Assembly: GCA_016201085.1 (NCBI GenBank)
Contig: JACQDO010000109.1
Coordinates: 1 to 6,433, forward strand
Length of the DNA stretch: 6,433 bases
DNA from: Hyphomicrobiales bacterium
Lineage (GTDB): Bacteria; Pseudomonadota; Alphaproteobacteria; Rhizobiales; Xanthobacteraceae
Reading direction: 5' to 3'
The position numbers and the translations under genes are program-made. Positions 1-6,433 of the stretch are shown here, piece by piece. The notes beneath the pieces were generated by a model, which saw nothing but the letters and a program-made list of their open reading frames with translations, searched no databases and was not told where the DNA came from. The stretch's first letter is position 1, and each line of letters starts with the position of its first letter.

Positions 1-808
<808 letters not shown>

Positions 809-812
<4 letters not shown>

Positions 813-3076
813 AGCTGCAATCCTTCGGCCGCCGCGAAGCCTTCCAGTTTTTGGCGGATGGAGACGCTGCCGACCGGCTGCGCCAGGTACGGCAGGAGGG
901 CGGCCGCGCCCTTCTTGGTGTCGAGTTCAAGCAACAAGGCCTTGACCGGGCCGACCGCCGAGGGCGACAGCGACAGCGAGCGATAGCCGATAATAGCGAG
1001 CGCCAGCGCGCCGATCGGTTGCGAGGCGAGCTCGCCGCACAGCGCCACCGGCTTGCCGTGTTTGCGCGCCTTGTCGGCGATTTCCTTGAGCGCACGCAAC
1101 ACCGGCGCCGACAACGGATCGAAGCGGGCTGATACGCGGGTATTGCCGCGATCGGCGGCATAGAGGAACTGCATCAGGTCGTTGGAGCCAACCGAGAGGA
1201 AGTCGACGCGCTCCAGCAATTCGTCGAGCTGGAACAGCAGCGAGGGCACCTCCAGCATGGTGCCGATCTGCACCCGCTCGGGCAGCGTGTGACCGTGCCG
1301 GCGCAAGTGAGTGAGCTCCATCTCGACCAGCGCCTTGGCCTTGTCGAATTCCTCCACCATGGCGATCATCGGGAACATCAGGCGCAATTCGCGGCCGCCG
1401 GCGGCACGCAGCAGCGCGCGCACTTGGCTGCGCAGCAGACCGGGACGGTCGAGCCCGAGCCGGATGGCGCGCCAGCCCAGCGCCGGGTTCTCTTCCTCGA
1501 AATTGCGCATATAGGGCAGCACCTTGTCGCCGCCGATATCGAGCGTGCGGAAGGTCACCGGCTTCTTGCCGGCGGCATCGAGCACCGCGCGATAGAGCGT
1601 CGATTGCTCGCCGGTGCGCGGCAGCGTCGGCGCCACCATGAACTGCAACTCGGTGCGGAACAGGCCGACGCCGGCGGCGCCGGTTTCCGCGATATGCGGC
1701 AGGTCGATGGTGAGGCCGGCATTGATCATCAGCGCGATCGTCTCGCCGTCCTTGGTGACGCAAGGACGCTCGCGCAGCGCGCGGTATTGCGCCTGCCGGC
1801 GGGCGCGCAGCTTCACCCGCTCGCCATAGGCCGCCTCGATGTCCTGCGGCGGGCGCATGTGCACGTGGCCGGTCGAACCGTCGACGATGATGGCGTCGCC
1901 CGCTTCGACCAGGCCGGTGGCATTGGCAATCTCGCCGACGGTCGGAATGCCGAGCGCGCGCGCCACGATCGAGACGTGCGAAGTCGGCCCGCCTTCCTCC
2001 AGCACCAGACCGCGCAGCCGCTTGCGGTCGTAGTCGAGCAACGCCGCCGGACCCATCGAGCGCGCCACCACGATGGCGTTGTCGGGCAGCTGCTCCTTGG
2101 TCGGCGCGTGATCCTGACCCATCAGCACGCGCATCAGGCGGTTGGCGAGGTCGTCTAGATCGTGCAGACGGTCGCGCAGATAGGGATCGGAAGCGCGCAG
2201 CATGCGCGCGCGGGTGTCGGACTGTACGCGTTCCACCCCGGCTTCGGCGGTGAGGCCGGTGCCCACCGCCTCGCGCATTTTGTGCAGCCAGCCCTGGTCG
2301 TAGGAGAACATGCGATAGGCTTCCAGCACGTCGCGATGCTCGCCGCCCTCGGCGACATCGCGGTGCTCGACCATGCGGTCGAGGTCGGCGCGCAAGGTGG
2401 CGATGGCGGCGTCGAGCCGCTTGAGTTCACGCGGCACGTCGTCGGCGATCACGTTGGTGATCACGACGCGCGGCTCGTGCAGCACGACGTGACCGAGCGC
2501 GATGCCCTCGGACAGCGAGGAGCCGGCCATATGCATGGCATGGCGGGCGACCGGTTCGGCGCCGGGGCGGGCGAGCGAGGACAACTCGCCCGACGCGATC
2601 ATCTCGGCGAGCACCATTGCCGTGGTCTGCAGCGCTTCCTCTTCCTCTTCCGTGTAGGTACGGCGCGCGCGGTTCTGCACCACCAGCACGCCGAGCGTAT
2701 TGCCGGCGCGCAGCACCGGCACGCCGAGGAAGGAGTGGTAGATTTCTTCGCCGGTTTCCGGCCGGAACGAGAAGGCCGGGTGGTTCTGCGCGTCCGACAG
2801 GCTGACCGGATTGGCTTCGCTGGCGACCAGGCCGACCAGGCCTTCGTCGGCTTTCAGCACGGTCTGGTGGACGGCTTCGCGCTTCAAGCCCTCGGTGGCG
2901 TATAGTTCGAGGGTTCCGTCCACGCGCAAGACGTAGACGGAGCACACCTCCGCCACCATGTTGGCGGCGATCAGAACGACCACCTTGTCGAGGCGTTCCT
3001 GCGCGCTGACCGGCTCCGCCATAACCTCGCGAAGCCGGCGCAACAGCACGCGCGGTCCGCCGAGCGCGCCACGCAT
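809..3076 (-). CDS. ptsP: Phosphoenolpyruvate-protein phosphotransferase, nitrogen PTS enzyme I (EI-Ntr)
   Basis: Takes phosphate from phosphoenolpyruvate and passes it to NPr (PtsO/HPr-like) and then EIIA-Ntr (PtsN), a cytoplasmic signalling relay rather than sugar import. The 755-residue protein has the EI-Ntr layout. An N-terminal GAF domain spans about residues 25-165 ([36 protein letters not shown]). The EI N-terminal domain has the phosphoryl-accepting histidine H367 in [19 protein letters not shown]. The PEP-binding barrel has GLFRTEL (471-477), [10 protein letters not shown] (509-518), [24 protein letters not shown] and the C-terminal CGELAS cysteine (C690). In Sinorhizobium and Caulobacter the GAF domain is reported to bind glutamine and lower autophosphorylation, so nitrogen sensing is likely here too (inference). 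The ATG at 3076 has AAAGGA eight bases upstream, and [22 protein letters not shown] looks like the normal N terminus. It follows lysC by 149 bases and overlaps prfA by four. Confidence 0.97.
821..826 (-). promoter_or_regulatory. Ribosome binding site deciding the TTG start of prfA
   Basis: On the minus strand GAAGGA lies inside the last codons of ptsP and is followed by eight bases and then TTG (812-810). This is ordinary Shine-Dalgarno spacing and supports the TTG start over the in-frame ATG at 761. Confidence 0.6.
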
Positions 3077-3120
3077 TATTCAGGTCCTTTAAAGCCGCGC
3101 TTCTTGTACAGCCCAATCAT
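3076..3120 (-). other. Possible 14-codon leader ORF abutting ptsP (TAATG overlap)
   Basis: On the minus strand an ATG at 3120 opens a short frame encoding MIGLYKKRGFKGPE. It ends in TAA whose last A is the A of the ptsP ATG (TAATG). The ptsP ribosome binding site AAAGGA lies inside this frame, so translation of the leader could couple to ptsP. I see no convincing ribosome binding site before the leader ATG, and a 14-codon frame can occur by chance. The peptide has no run of one amino acid of the kind seen in attenuation leaders. Whether it is translated is unknown. Confidence 0.25.
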
Positions 3121-3170
3121 GCACGAATGACGACCGCGCGAACCGGAGATTCGCGGCCGCTACCAGGCAG

Positions 3171-3200
3171 GCTATAGCCAATGGGCCATGCAAGGGGCAA
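3171..3200 (-). promoter_or_regulatory. Candidate housekeeping promoter for ptsP-prfA
   Basis: Reading the minus strand, TTGCCC (3200-3195) is followed by an 18-base spacer and TATAGC (3176-3171). The latter lies in GCTATAGC, which differs at one position from the Caulobacter-type -10 pattern GCTANAWC. Transcription would start near 3164, giving a leader of roughly 88 bases. The -35 box lies in the 3' arm of the putative lysC terminator. The GGCTATAGCC at 3170-3179 is also a perfect palindrome, so the match may be fortuitous. Confidence 0.33.
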
Positions 3201-3232
3201 GCCACGCCGCCCCTCGGCGGCTGAGCTACCCC
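3194..3232 (-). terminator. GC-rich hairpin at the lysC stop, probable terminator or 3' end structure
   Basis: On the minus strand GCCGCC and GGCGGC (arms at 3216-3221 and 3206-3211) form a perfect six-pair stem with a GAGG loop, beginning four bases after the lysC TAG. The stem can be extended outward by AGC/GCT (3225-3227 with 3200-3202) and GGGG/CCCC (3229-3232 with 3194-3197), so the structure includes the stop codon itself. There is no uridine tract after it, only TTG-like sequence, so termination efficiency is uncertain. An mRNA-stabilising 3' structure is the alternative. Confidence 0.42.
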
Positions 3233-3708
3233 TTATCCAGCCCGTACAGCGTATGCAAAGTGCGCACCGCCAGCTCGGTATAGGCGGCATCGATCAGCAC
3301 CGAGAACTTGATCTCCGAGGTGGTGATGGCCCGGATATTAATCTTCTTCTCGGACAGCGCCTTGAACGCCATGGCCGCCACGCCGGCATGGCTGCGCATG
3401 CCGATGCCGATGACCGAGACCTTGGCGACGTCGGTGGCGCCATCTAGACGCGCGAAGCCGATTGTCTCCTTGGCCTTTTCGATGGTGACGCGGGCGCGCT
3501 CGTAATCGGCCGAGGGCACCGTGAAGGTGAGGTCGGTGGTGGCGCCGTCGGCCGAGACGTTCTGCACGATCATGTCGACATTGATGCTGGCGTCGGCCAG
3601 CGGGCCGAAGATGGCGGCGGCGACCCCCGGCTTGTCCTCGACCCGGCGGATCGAGATTTGCGCCTCGTCCTTGGAGAAGGCGATGCCGGTGACGGTTTGC
3701 TGTTCCAT
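3226..3708 (-). other. Possible internal in-frame start in lysC (beta-subunit-like product)
   Basis: Met258 of LysC (ATG at 3708, [11 protein letters not shown]) lies just before the first ACT segment, at nearly the place where the separately translated beta subunit begins in Corynebacterium and Bacillus aspartokinases. The bases before it are purine-rich (GAGAGTGAGATC). Initiation here would give a 160-residue regulatory subunit. This is inference from position and a weak Shine-Dalgarno-like stretch. Many proteobacterial aspartokinases are not known to make a beta chain. Confidence 0.22.
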
Positions 3709-4479
3709 GATCTCACTCTCGTCGCAGATTAGTGTGCCGGGCGGGGTTTGACGCGGATCGATGTCCTCCGGCTTGACGAAGCTGGAGCGCACGAAGATGC
3801 GCACATTGTGCACCATGCCGAGCTCGACCGAGCGCACCTGCATCACCTTGGCGCCAAGCGAAGCGAGCTCGAGCATCTCCTCGAAGGCGATCTTGTCCAG
3901 GCGGTGCGCCTTCGGTACCACGCGCGGATCGGTGGTGTAGACGCCGTCGACGTCGGTATAGATGTCGCAGCGCTCGGCCTTGATGGCGGCGGCCACCGCC
4001 ACCGCCGAAGTGTCCGAGCCGCCGCGGCCGAGCGTGGTGATGCGGCCGGTCTCCTTGTGGATGCCCTGGAAGCCGGCGATCACCGCGACCTGCTTGCGTT
4101 CTTCGAAGCGCTTGATCAGCTCTGCGCCGTTCACATCCAAGATGCGGGCGGAGGCGTGCGCGTTGTCGGTGAGGATCGGCAACTGCCAGCCCTGCCAGGA
4201 GCGGGCATTGACGCCCATGCCCTCCAGCACGATGGCCAGCAGCCCGGCGGTGACCTGCTCGCCGGTCGCGACTACAGCGTCGTATTCGCGCGCATCGTGC
4301 AGCGCGGCCGCATCCCGGCACCAGGCCACCAGTTGATTGGTCACGCCCGACATGGCCGAAACGATCACGGCCACGTCATAGCCGGCGTCGACCTCGCGCT
4401 TGACGTGGCGGGCCACGTTGCGGATGCGGTCGAGGTCGGCGACCGACGTTCCGCCGAATTTCATTACCAGACGAGCCAT
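3226..4479 (-). CDS. lysC: Aspartokinase (aspartate kinase), monofunctional, ACT-regulated
   Basis: Phosphorylates L-aspartate with ATP to aspartyl-4-phosphate, the first step toward lysine, threonine, methionine and diaminopimelate. The 417-residue protein has the usual single-function length. The kinase domain starts with KFGGTSV (7-13) and contains [13 protein letters not shown] (39-51), [10 protein letters not shown] (71-80), [11 protein letters not shown] (151-161) and [16 protein letters not shown] (171-186). Two C-terminal ACT segments cover roughly 265-340 ([32 protein letters not shown]) and 350-415 ([29 protein letters not shown]). The QNVS and TTD residues correspond to the region where feedback-resistance changes map in Corynebacterium LysC, so feedback control by lysine and/or threonine is likely. 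No homoserine dehydrogenase domain is fused. The ATG at 4479 directly precedes the conserved start ARLVMKFGG and has a modest GGGA six bases upstream. It is divergent from ubiG and lies upstream of ptsP. Confidence 0.97.
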   Translation of the reverse strand: MARLVMKFGGTSVADLDRIRNVARHVKREVDAGYDVAVIVSAMSGVTNQLVAWCRDAAALHDAREYDAVVATGEQVTAGLLAIVLEGMGVNARSWQGWQLPILTDNAHASARILDVNGAELIKRFEERKQVAVIAGFQGIHKETGRITTLGRGGSDTSAVAVAAAIKAERCDIYTDVDGVYTTDPRVVPKAHRLDKIAFEEMLELASLGAKVMQVRSVELGMVHNVRIFVRSSFVKPEDIDPRQTPPGTLICDESEIMEQQTVTGIAFSKDEAQISIRRVEDKPGVAAAIFGPLADASINVDMIVQNVSADGATTDLTFTVPSADYERARVTIEKAKETIGFARLDGATDVAKVSVIGIGMRSHAGVAAMAFKALSEKKINIRAITTSEIKFSVLIDAAYTELAVRTLHTLYGLDKG

Positions 4480-4629
4480 TGACGTTCCCGGACGCTGCCG
4501 TTAGGCGCTAACAATCGGCCGACGCGAGGTTTTTGACGCCCCGAGCGCCGGCTCGAAAAGGCGCGTATACATACCGGCGGGGTGGCACGCCTGCAACTCG
4601 TGCCGGCTATGCTGAACGAGATGGTCCGA
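4480..4629. promoter_or_regulatory. Divergent lysC-ubiG intergenic region
   Basis: These 150 bases separate the two outward-facing genes and must hold both promoters. For lysC the best minus-strand match is TTGCAG (4596-4591), 17 bases, then TATGTA (4573-4568), three of six in each box. For ubiG a plus-strand TATACA (4566-4571) overlaps the same site but has no -35 box at normal spacing. A 13-base inverted repeat, GTTAGGCGCTAAC at 4500-4512, sits about 20 bases before the lysC ATG, and CGAGC-GCCG-GCTCG lies at 4542-4555. Either could bind a regulator or form a small hairpin, but both have only five-base arms. No riboswitch is recognised; a lysine riboswitch needs more length than is available. 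Confidence 0.35.
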
Positions 4630-5400
4630 ATGGTGAACAGGAAAGCCCAAACCGCCAAAATCCAGTCCGCCAGCGTCGATAGCGCCGAAGTCGAGCGGTT
4701 TTCGCGCCTGGCAGCCGACTGGTGGGACCCGCGCGGGCCGATGGCGACGCTGCACAAGTTCAATCCGGTCAGGGTCGGCTATATCCGCGACCAGGCGGCG
4801 CAGCGCTTCGACCGCGACCCCAAGAAACTCGACTGCCTCAAGGGCCTGCGCATGCTCGATATCGGCTGCGCCGGCGGTATTTTGTCGGAACCGCTGGCGC
4901 GGCTGGGCGCGCAGGTGGTGGGCGCCGATCCGGCGGCGGAGAACATCGCCGTGGCCAGCGCGCATGCCGCCGAGAGCGGCATCACAATCGACTATCGCGC
5001 CACCACCGCCGAGGAACTGGCCGCCGCCGGCGAGCGTTTCGACGTGGTGCTGGCCATGGAGGTGGTCGAGCACGTGGTCGACGTCGAAGCGTTCGTTGCG
5101 ACCTGCGCATCGATGGTCAAGCCGGGCGGGCTGATGGTCGCCGCCACCTTGAACCGCACCATGAAGAGCTTCGCGCTGGCCATTGTCGGCGCCGAATACG
5201 TGCTGCGCTGGCTGCCGCGCGGCACCCACCAATGGGACAAATTCGTCACGCCGACCGAGCTGGAGGCCGCGTTTGAAAATGCCGGCCTGCAGGTGATCGG
5301 CGAGCGTGGCGTGATCTACAATCTGTTTGCCGACCGCTGGCAATTATCGTCGGACATGGACGTCAATTACATGCTGGCCGCGGAGCGGCCCCGCGCGTGA
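4630..5400 (+). CDS. ubiG: Ubiquinone biosynthesis O-methyltransferase UbiG
   Basis: SAM-dependent enzyme that carries out both O-methylations of the ubiquinone ring (2-polyprenyl-6-hydroxyphenol and 3-demethylubiquinol steps), working at the inner face of the cytoplasmic membrane. From the chosen start it has 256 residues, near the usual 240-255. Visible features are the N-terminal [18 protein letters not shown] and [17 protein letters not shown] motif I LDIGCAGG (76-83), the acidic GADP after strand 2 (98-101), EVVEH (144-148), [16 protein letters not shown] (162-177), and the 179-205 insertion typical of UbiG, whose counterpart in E. coli contacts membrane lipid. Ala81 replaces the middle glycine of motif I. 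The ATG at 4630 is nine bases after GAACGAG; in-frame alternatives are ATG 4621, ATG 4609 and GTG 4582. The last codons and TGA lie in a palindromic repeat. It is divergent from lysC. Confidence 0.95.
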   Translation: MVNRKAQTAKIQSASVDSAEVERFSRLAADWWDPRGPMATLHKFNPVRVGYIRDQAAQRFDRDPKKLDCLKGLRMLDIGCAGGILSEPLARLGAQVVGADPAAENIAVASAHAAESGITIDYRATTAEELAAAGERFDVVLAMEVVEHVVDVEAFVATCASMVKPGGLMVAATLNRTMKSFALAIVGAEYVLRWLPRGTHQWDKFVTPTELEAAFENAGLQVIGERGVIYNLFADRWQLSSDMDVNYMLAAERPRA

Positions 5401-5450
5401 TCCCGAAAAGTGGGAACCGGTTTCGGATTAGATCACGCGCAAATAAAAAG
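5393..5450. repeat. Rhizobial-type palindromic intergenic repeat at the 3' end of ubiG
   Basis: GCGCGTGATC (5393-5402) and GATCACGCGC (5431-5440) are perfect 10-base inverted arms. Inside them CCGAAA (5403-5408) pairs with TTTCGG (5421-5426), leaving a 12-base loop and a four-base bulge (ATTA). An A-rich tail (AAATAAAAAG) follows. The core CCCGAAAAGTGGGAACCGG matches, from memory, a short palindromic element scattered in many copies through Bradyrhizobium, Rhodopseudomonas and other Hyphomicrobiales; I cannot confirm copy number here. The left arm overlaps the ubiG stop. No uridine tract follows on either strand, so it is not a classical intrinsic terminator, but it can fold in RNA and may affect expression of the downstream gene. 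Confidence 0.75.
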
Positions 5451-5452
5451 TC

Positions 5453-5460
5453 GGAAAGGA
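5453..5460 (+). promoter_or_regulatory. Ribosome binding site deciding the start of the small gene at 5469
   Basis: GGAAAGGA ends eight bases before ATG 5469, an excellent Shine-Dalgarno with normal spacing. It argues against a longer reading that would begin at GTG 5397 inside the palindromic repeat. Confidence 0.75.
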
Positions 5461-5468
5461 AACTTGCA

Positions 5469-5825
5469 ATGATCCTTGAACTGGTGGAATTCAATTCGCC
5501 GAAGGGCTGGAGCCGGCAGCAGGTAGCCGAGGATGCGCGCAACGCGATTCCGAAATGGCGCGCCAACAAGGAATTGCTGCGCAAGCATTTCCTGCTTGAG
5601 CTGAACGGCAAAGAAACCGGAAGGACCGGCGCCGGGGTCTATATCTGGCCGTCGGTGGACGCGGCCAAGCGGGCGCATGACGAAGCCTGGCGGCAGTCGG
5701 TGATCAAGCGCACCGGGGCGGCGCCGACCATCCGCTATTTCGACCTGTTTTTGCTTGTCGACAACGAGAAGGGCGAGGTCACCGAATTTCCCGAGGCCGC
5801 CGAGATCAAGTCGGCGGCGGCGTGA
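5469..5825 (+). CDS. Small conserved-type protein, possible YdhR-like dimeric alpha-beta barrel
   Basis: A 118-residue soluble protein with no signal peptide or membrane segment. I do not recognise a named gene. Its pattern is a first strand MILELVEFNSPKGWSRQQV, a helix with AIPKWRANKELLRKHFLL, a second strand around GRTGAGVYIWPS, a helix of DAAKRAHDEAWRQSVIKRTG, and a last strand TIRYFDLFLLVDNEKGEVTEF. This resembles small ferredoxin-like / dimeric alpha-beta barrel proteins such as the YdhR 'putative monooxygenase' group, where GGVYxW and a helix ending before GAAP-like residues are common. That assignment is from memory of the pattern; catalytic activity should not be assumed. The start is ATG 5469. 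The alternative GTG at 5397 would add 24 residues encoded by the palindromic repeat and is rejected. It lies 68 bases after ubiG and 23 bases before the transporter, so co-transcription is plausible; a role in quinone metabolism is only a guess from position. Confidence 0.82.
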   Translation: MILELVEFNSPKGWSRQQVAEDARNAIPKWRANKELLRKHFLLELNGKETGRTGAGVYIWPSVDAAKRAHDEAWRQSVIKRTGAAPTIRYFDLFLLVDNEKGEVTEFPEAAEIKSAAA

Positions 5826-5848
5826 ACGGAGCGCATTAGCCGCGCGTC

Positions 5849-6433
5849 ATGCTCTGGGCCGTCTTCACGCTGATCGCCGCCGCGGCGCAGACCGCGCGCA
5901 ATGCCATGCAGCGCGAGCTGACCGCCCGTCTCGGCACGGTCGGCGCCACCCATGTGCGCTTCCTGTTCGGCTTTCCGTTCGCGCTGATTTTTCTCGCCGG
6001 CGTCATGAGCGTCACCGGCGAGGCCTTGCCGGCACCGCCGCTGGCGTTCTGGCCCTGGGTTCTGGCCGGCGCCTTTACCCAGATCGCCGCCACCGCCACC
6101 ATGCTGTCGGTGATGGGCGAGCGCTCCTTCGTGGTCGCCTATGCCTATATCAAGACCGAGCCGGTGCAGGTGGCGCTGTTCGGCCTGATCTTTCTCGGCG
6201 ACCGTATTACGCCGCTCACCGCCGTCGCCATTCTGATCGAGACCGCCGGCGTGATCGTAATCTCGCTCAAGCCCGGCGCCGGCCAGGTCAGCACCGGGCG
6301 CTCGACCGCCATCGGCCTGCTGTCCGGCGCCCTGTTCGCGCTGTCGGCGATCGGCTATCGCGGCGCCATCCTGTCGTTGCAACTGCCGCATTTCGTCATG
6401 GCGGCGACCTTCACGGTTAGTGTCGGGCTGGTG
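5849..6433 (+). CDS. EamA-family (drug/metabolite transporter superfamily) membrane protein, N-terminal 195 residues
   Basis: Inner-membrane transporter of the DMT superfamily; such proteins usually have ten helices in two EamA repeats and about 290-300 residues, so roughly one third is missing past the window edge. Visible hydrophobic segments lie near residues 1-14, 35-53, 66-88, 92-115, 119-140, 151-170 and 180-195. The first repeat ends with the family hallmark TEPVQVALFGLIFLGDRIT (103-121). A polar linker (KPGAGQVSTGRS, 141-152) separates it from the second repeat. The N terminus MLWAVFTLIAAAAQTARNAMQRELT is typical of a proteobacterial subgroup. The start must lie after the in-frame TAG at 5837, and ATG 5849 is the first candidate. 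No good ribosome binding site is adjacent (ACGGAG is 17 bases away), so translation may be coupled to the preceding gene, which ends 23 bases upstream. The substrate cannot be inferred. Confidence 0.92.
   Translation, partial: MLWAVFTLIAAAAQTARNAMQRELTARLGTVGATHVRFLFGFPFALIFLAGVMSVTGEALPAPPLAFWPWVLAGAFTQIAATATMLSVMGERSFVVAYAYIKTEPVQVALFGLIFLGDRITPLTAVAILIETAGVIVISLKPGAGQVSTGRSTAIGLLSGALFALSAIGYRGAILSLQLPHFVMAATFTVSVGLV

Noticed and set aside
3086..3115. TTGGGC and TTTAAA with a 17-base spacer before ptsP on the minus strand.
   Set aside because: The -10 hexamer merges with the ptsP ribosome binding site, so a transcript starting there would lack it.
4533..4571. TTGACG (4533-4538) and TATACA (4566-4571) as a ubiG promoter.
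   Set aside because: Each hexamer looks good alone, but the 27-base spacing is far outside the normal 16-19 bases.
4582..4629. N-terminal extension of UbiG from GTG 4582 or ATG 4609.
   Set aside because: No properly spaced ribosome binding site precedes either, and the added residues do not resemble UbiG N termini. ATG 4621 remains possible, but its only purine-rich stretch is directly adjacent to it.
5393..5440. The palindrome after ubiG as an intrinsic terminator.
   Set aside because: It folds well, but an A-rich tail follows on the plus strand and no uridine tract exists on either strand. Similarity to a dispersed repeat explains it better.
5397..5468. Longer reading of the small gene from GTG 5397, overlapping the ubiG stop by four bases.
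   Set aside because: The extra 24 residues come largely from the palindromic repeat, and a strong ribosome binding site with normal spacing precedes ATG 5469.
5755..6420. Plus-strand frame overlapping the end of the small gene and running through the transporter region, and an antisense frame at 5735-6391.
   Set aside because: Both are low-complexity Arg/Ala/Gly-rich shadows. The frame from 5849 encodes hydrophobic helices and the EamA hallmark.

Overview
The window is high-GC chromosomal DNA from an alphaproteobacterium. The protein sequences resemble those of the Hyphomicrobiales (Rhizobiales), closest in my memory to the Bradyrhizobium / Rhodopseudomonas / Xanthobacteraceae side. A short palindromic repeat of a kind I associate with rhizobial genomes is also present. 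No database search was possible, so the placement rests on recognition of the proteins.

Left part, minus strand (bases 1-4479): reading in the direction of transcription, the genes are lysC (aspartokinase), ptsP (enzyme I of the nitrogen phosphotransferase system) and prfA (peptide chain release factor 1, cut by the window edge). lysC and ptsP are separated by 149 bases that hold a GC-rich hairpin at the lysC stop, a candidate promoter and a possible 14-codon leader ORF. ptsP and prfA overlap by four bases, and prfA appears to begin with TTG. ptsP and prfA are therefore probably one translationally coupled unit.

Middle (4480-4629): a 150-base divergent intergenic region from which lysC is read leftward and ubiG rightward. 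Promoter assignments here are weak.

Right part, plus strand (4630-6433): ubiG (ubiquinone O-methyltransferase), a small protein of about 118 residues resembling the YdhR-like / dimeric alpha-beta barrel group, and the first 195 residues of an EamA-family (drug/metabolite transporter) membrane protein that runs off the end. Between ubiG and the small gene sits a palindromic repeat whose left arm supplies the last codons and stop of ubiG.

Together the genes are housekeeping: entry into the aspartate-family amino acid pathway, nitrogen-linked phosphorelay signalling, translation termination and ubiquinone synthesis, plus an uncharacterised small protein and a transporter. I see no mobile element, CRISPR array, RNA gene, phage gene or defence system, and nothing that looks like a new multi-gene system. 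The points worth a second look are small: the repeat that ends ubiG, the TTG start of prfA inside the ptsP stop, the leader ORF abutting ptsP, and a possible internal start in lysC.
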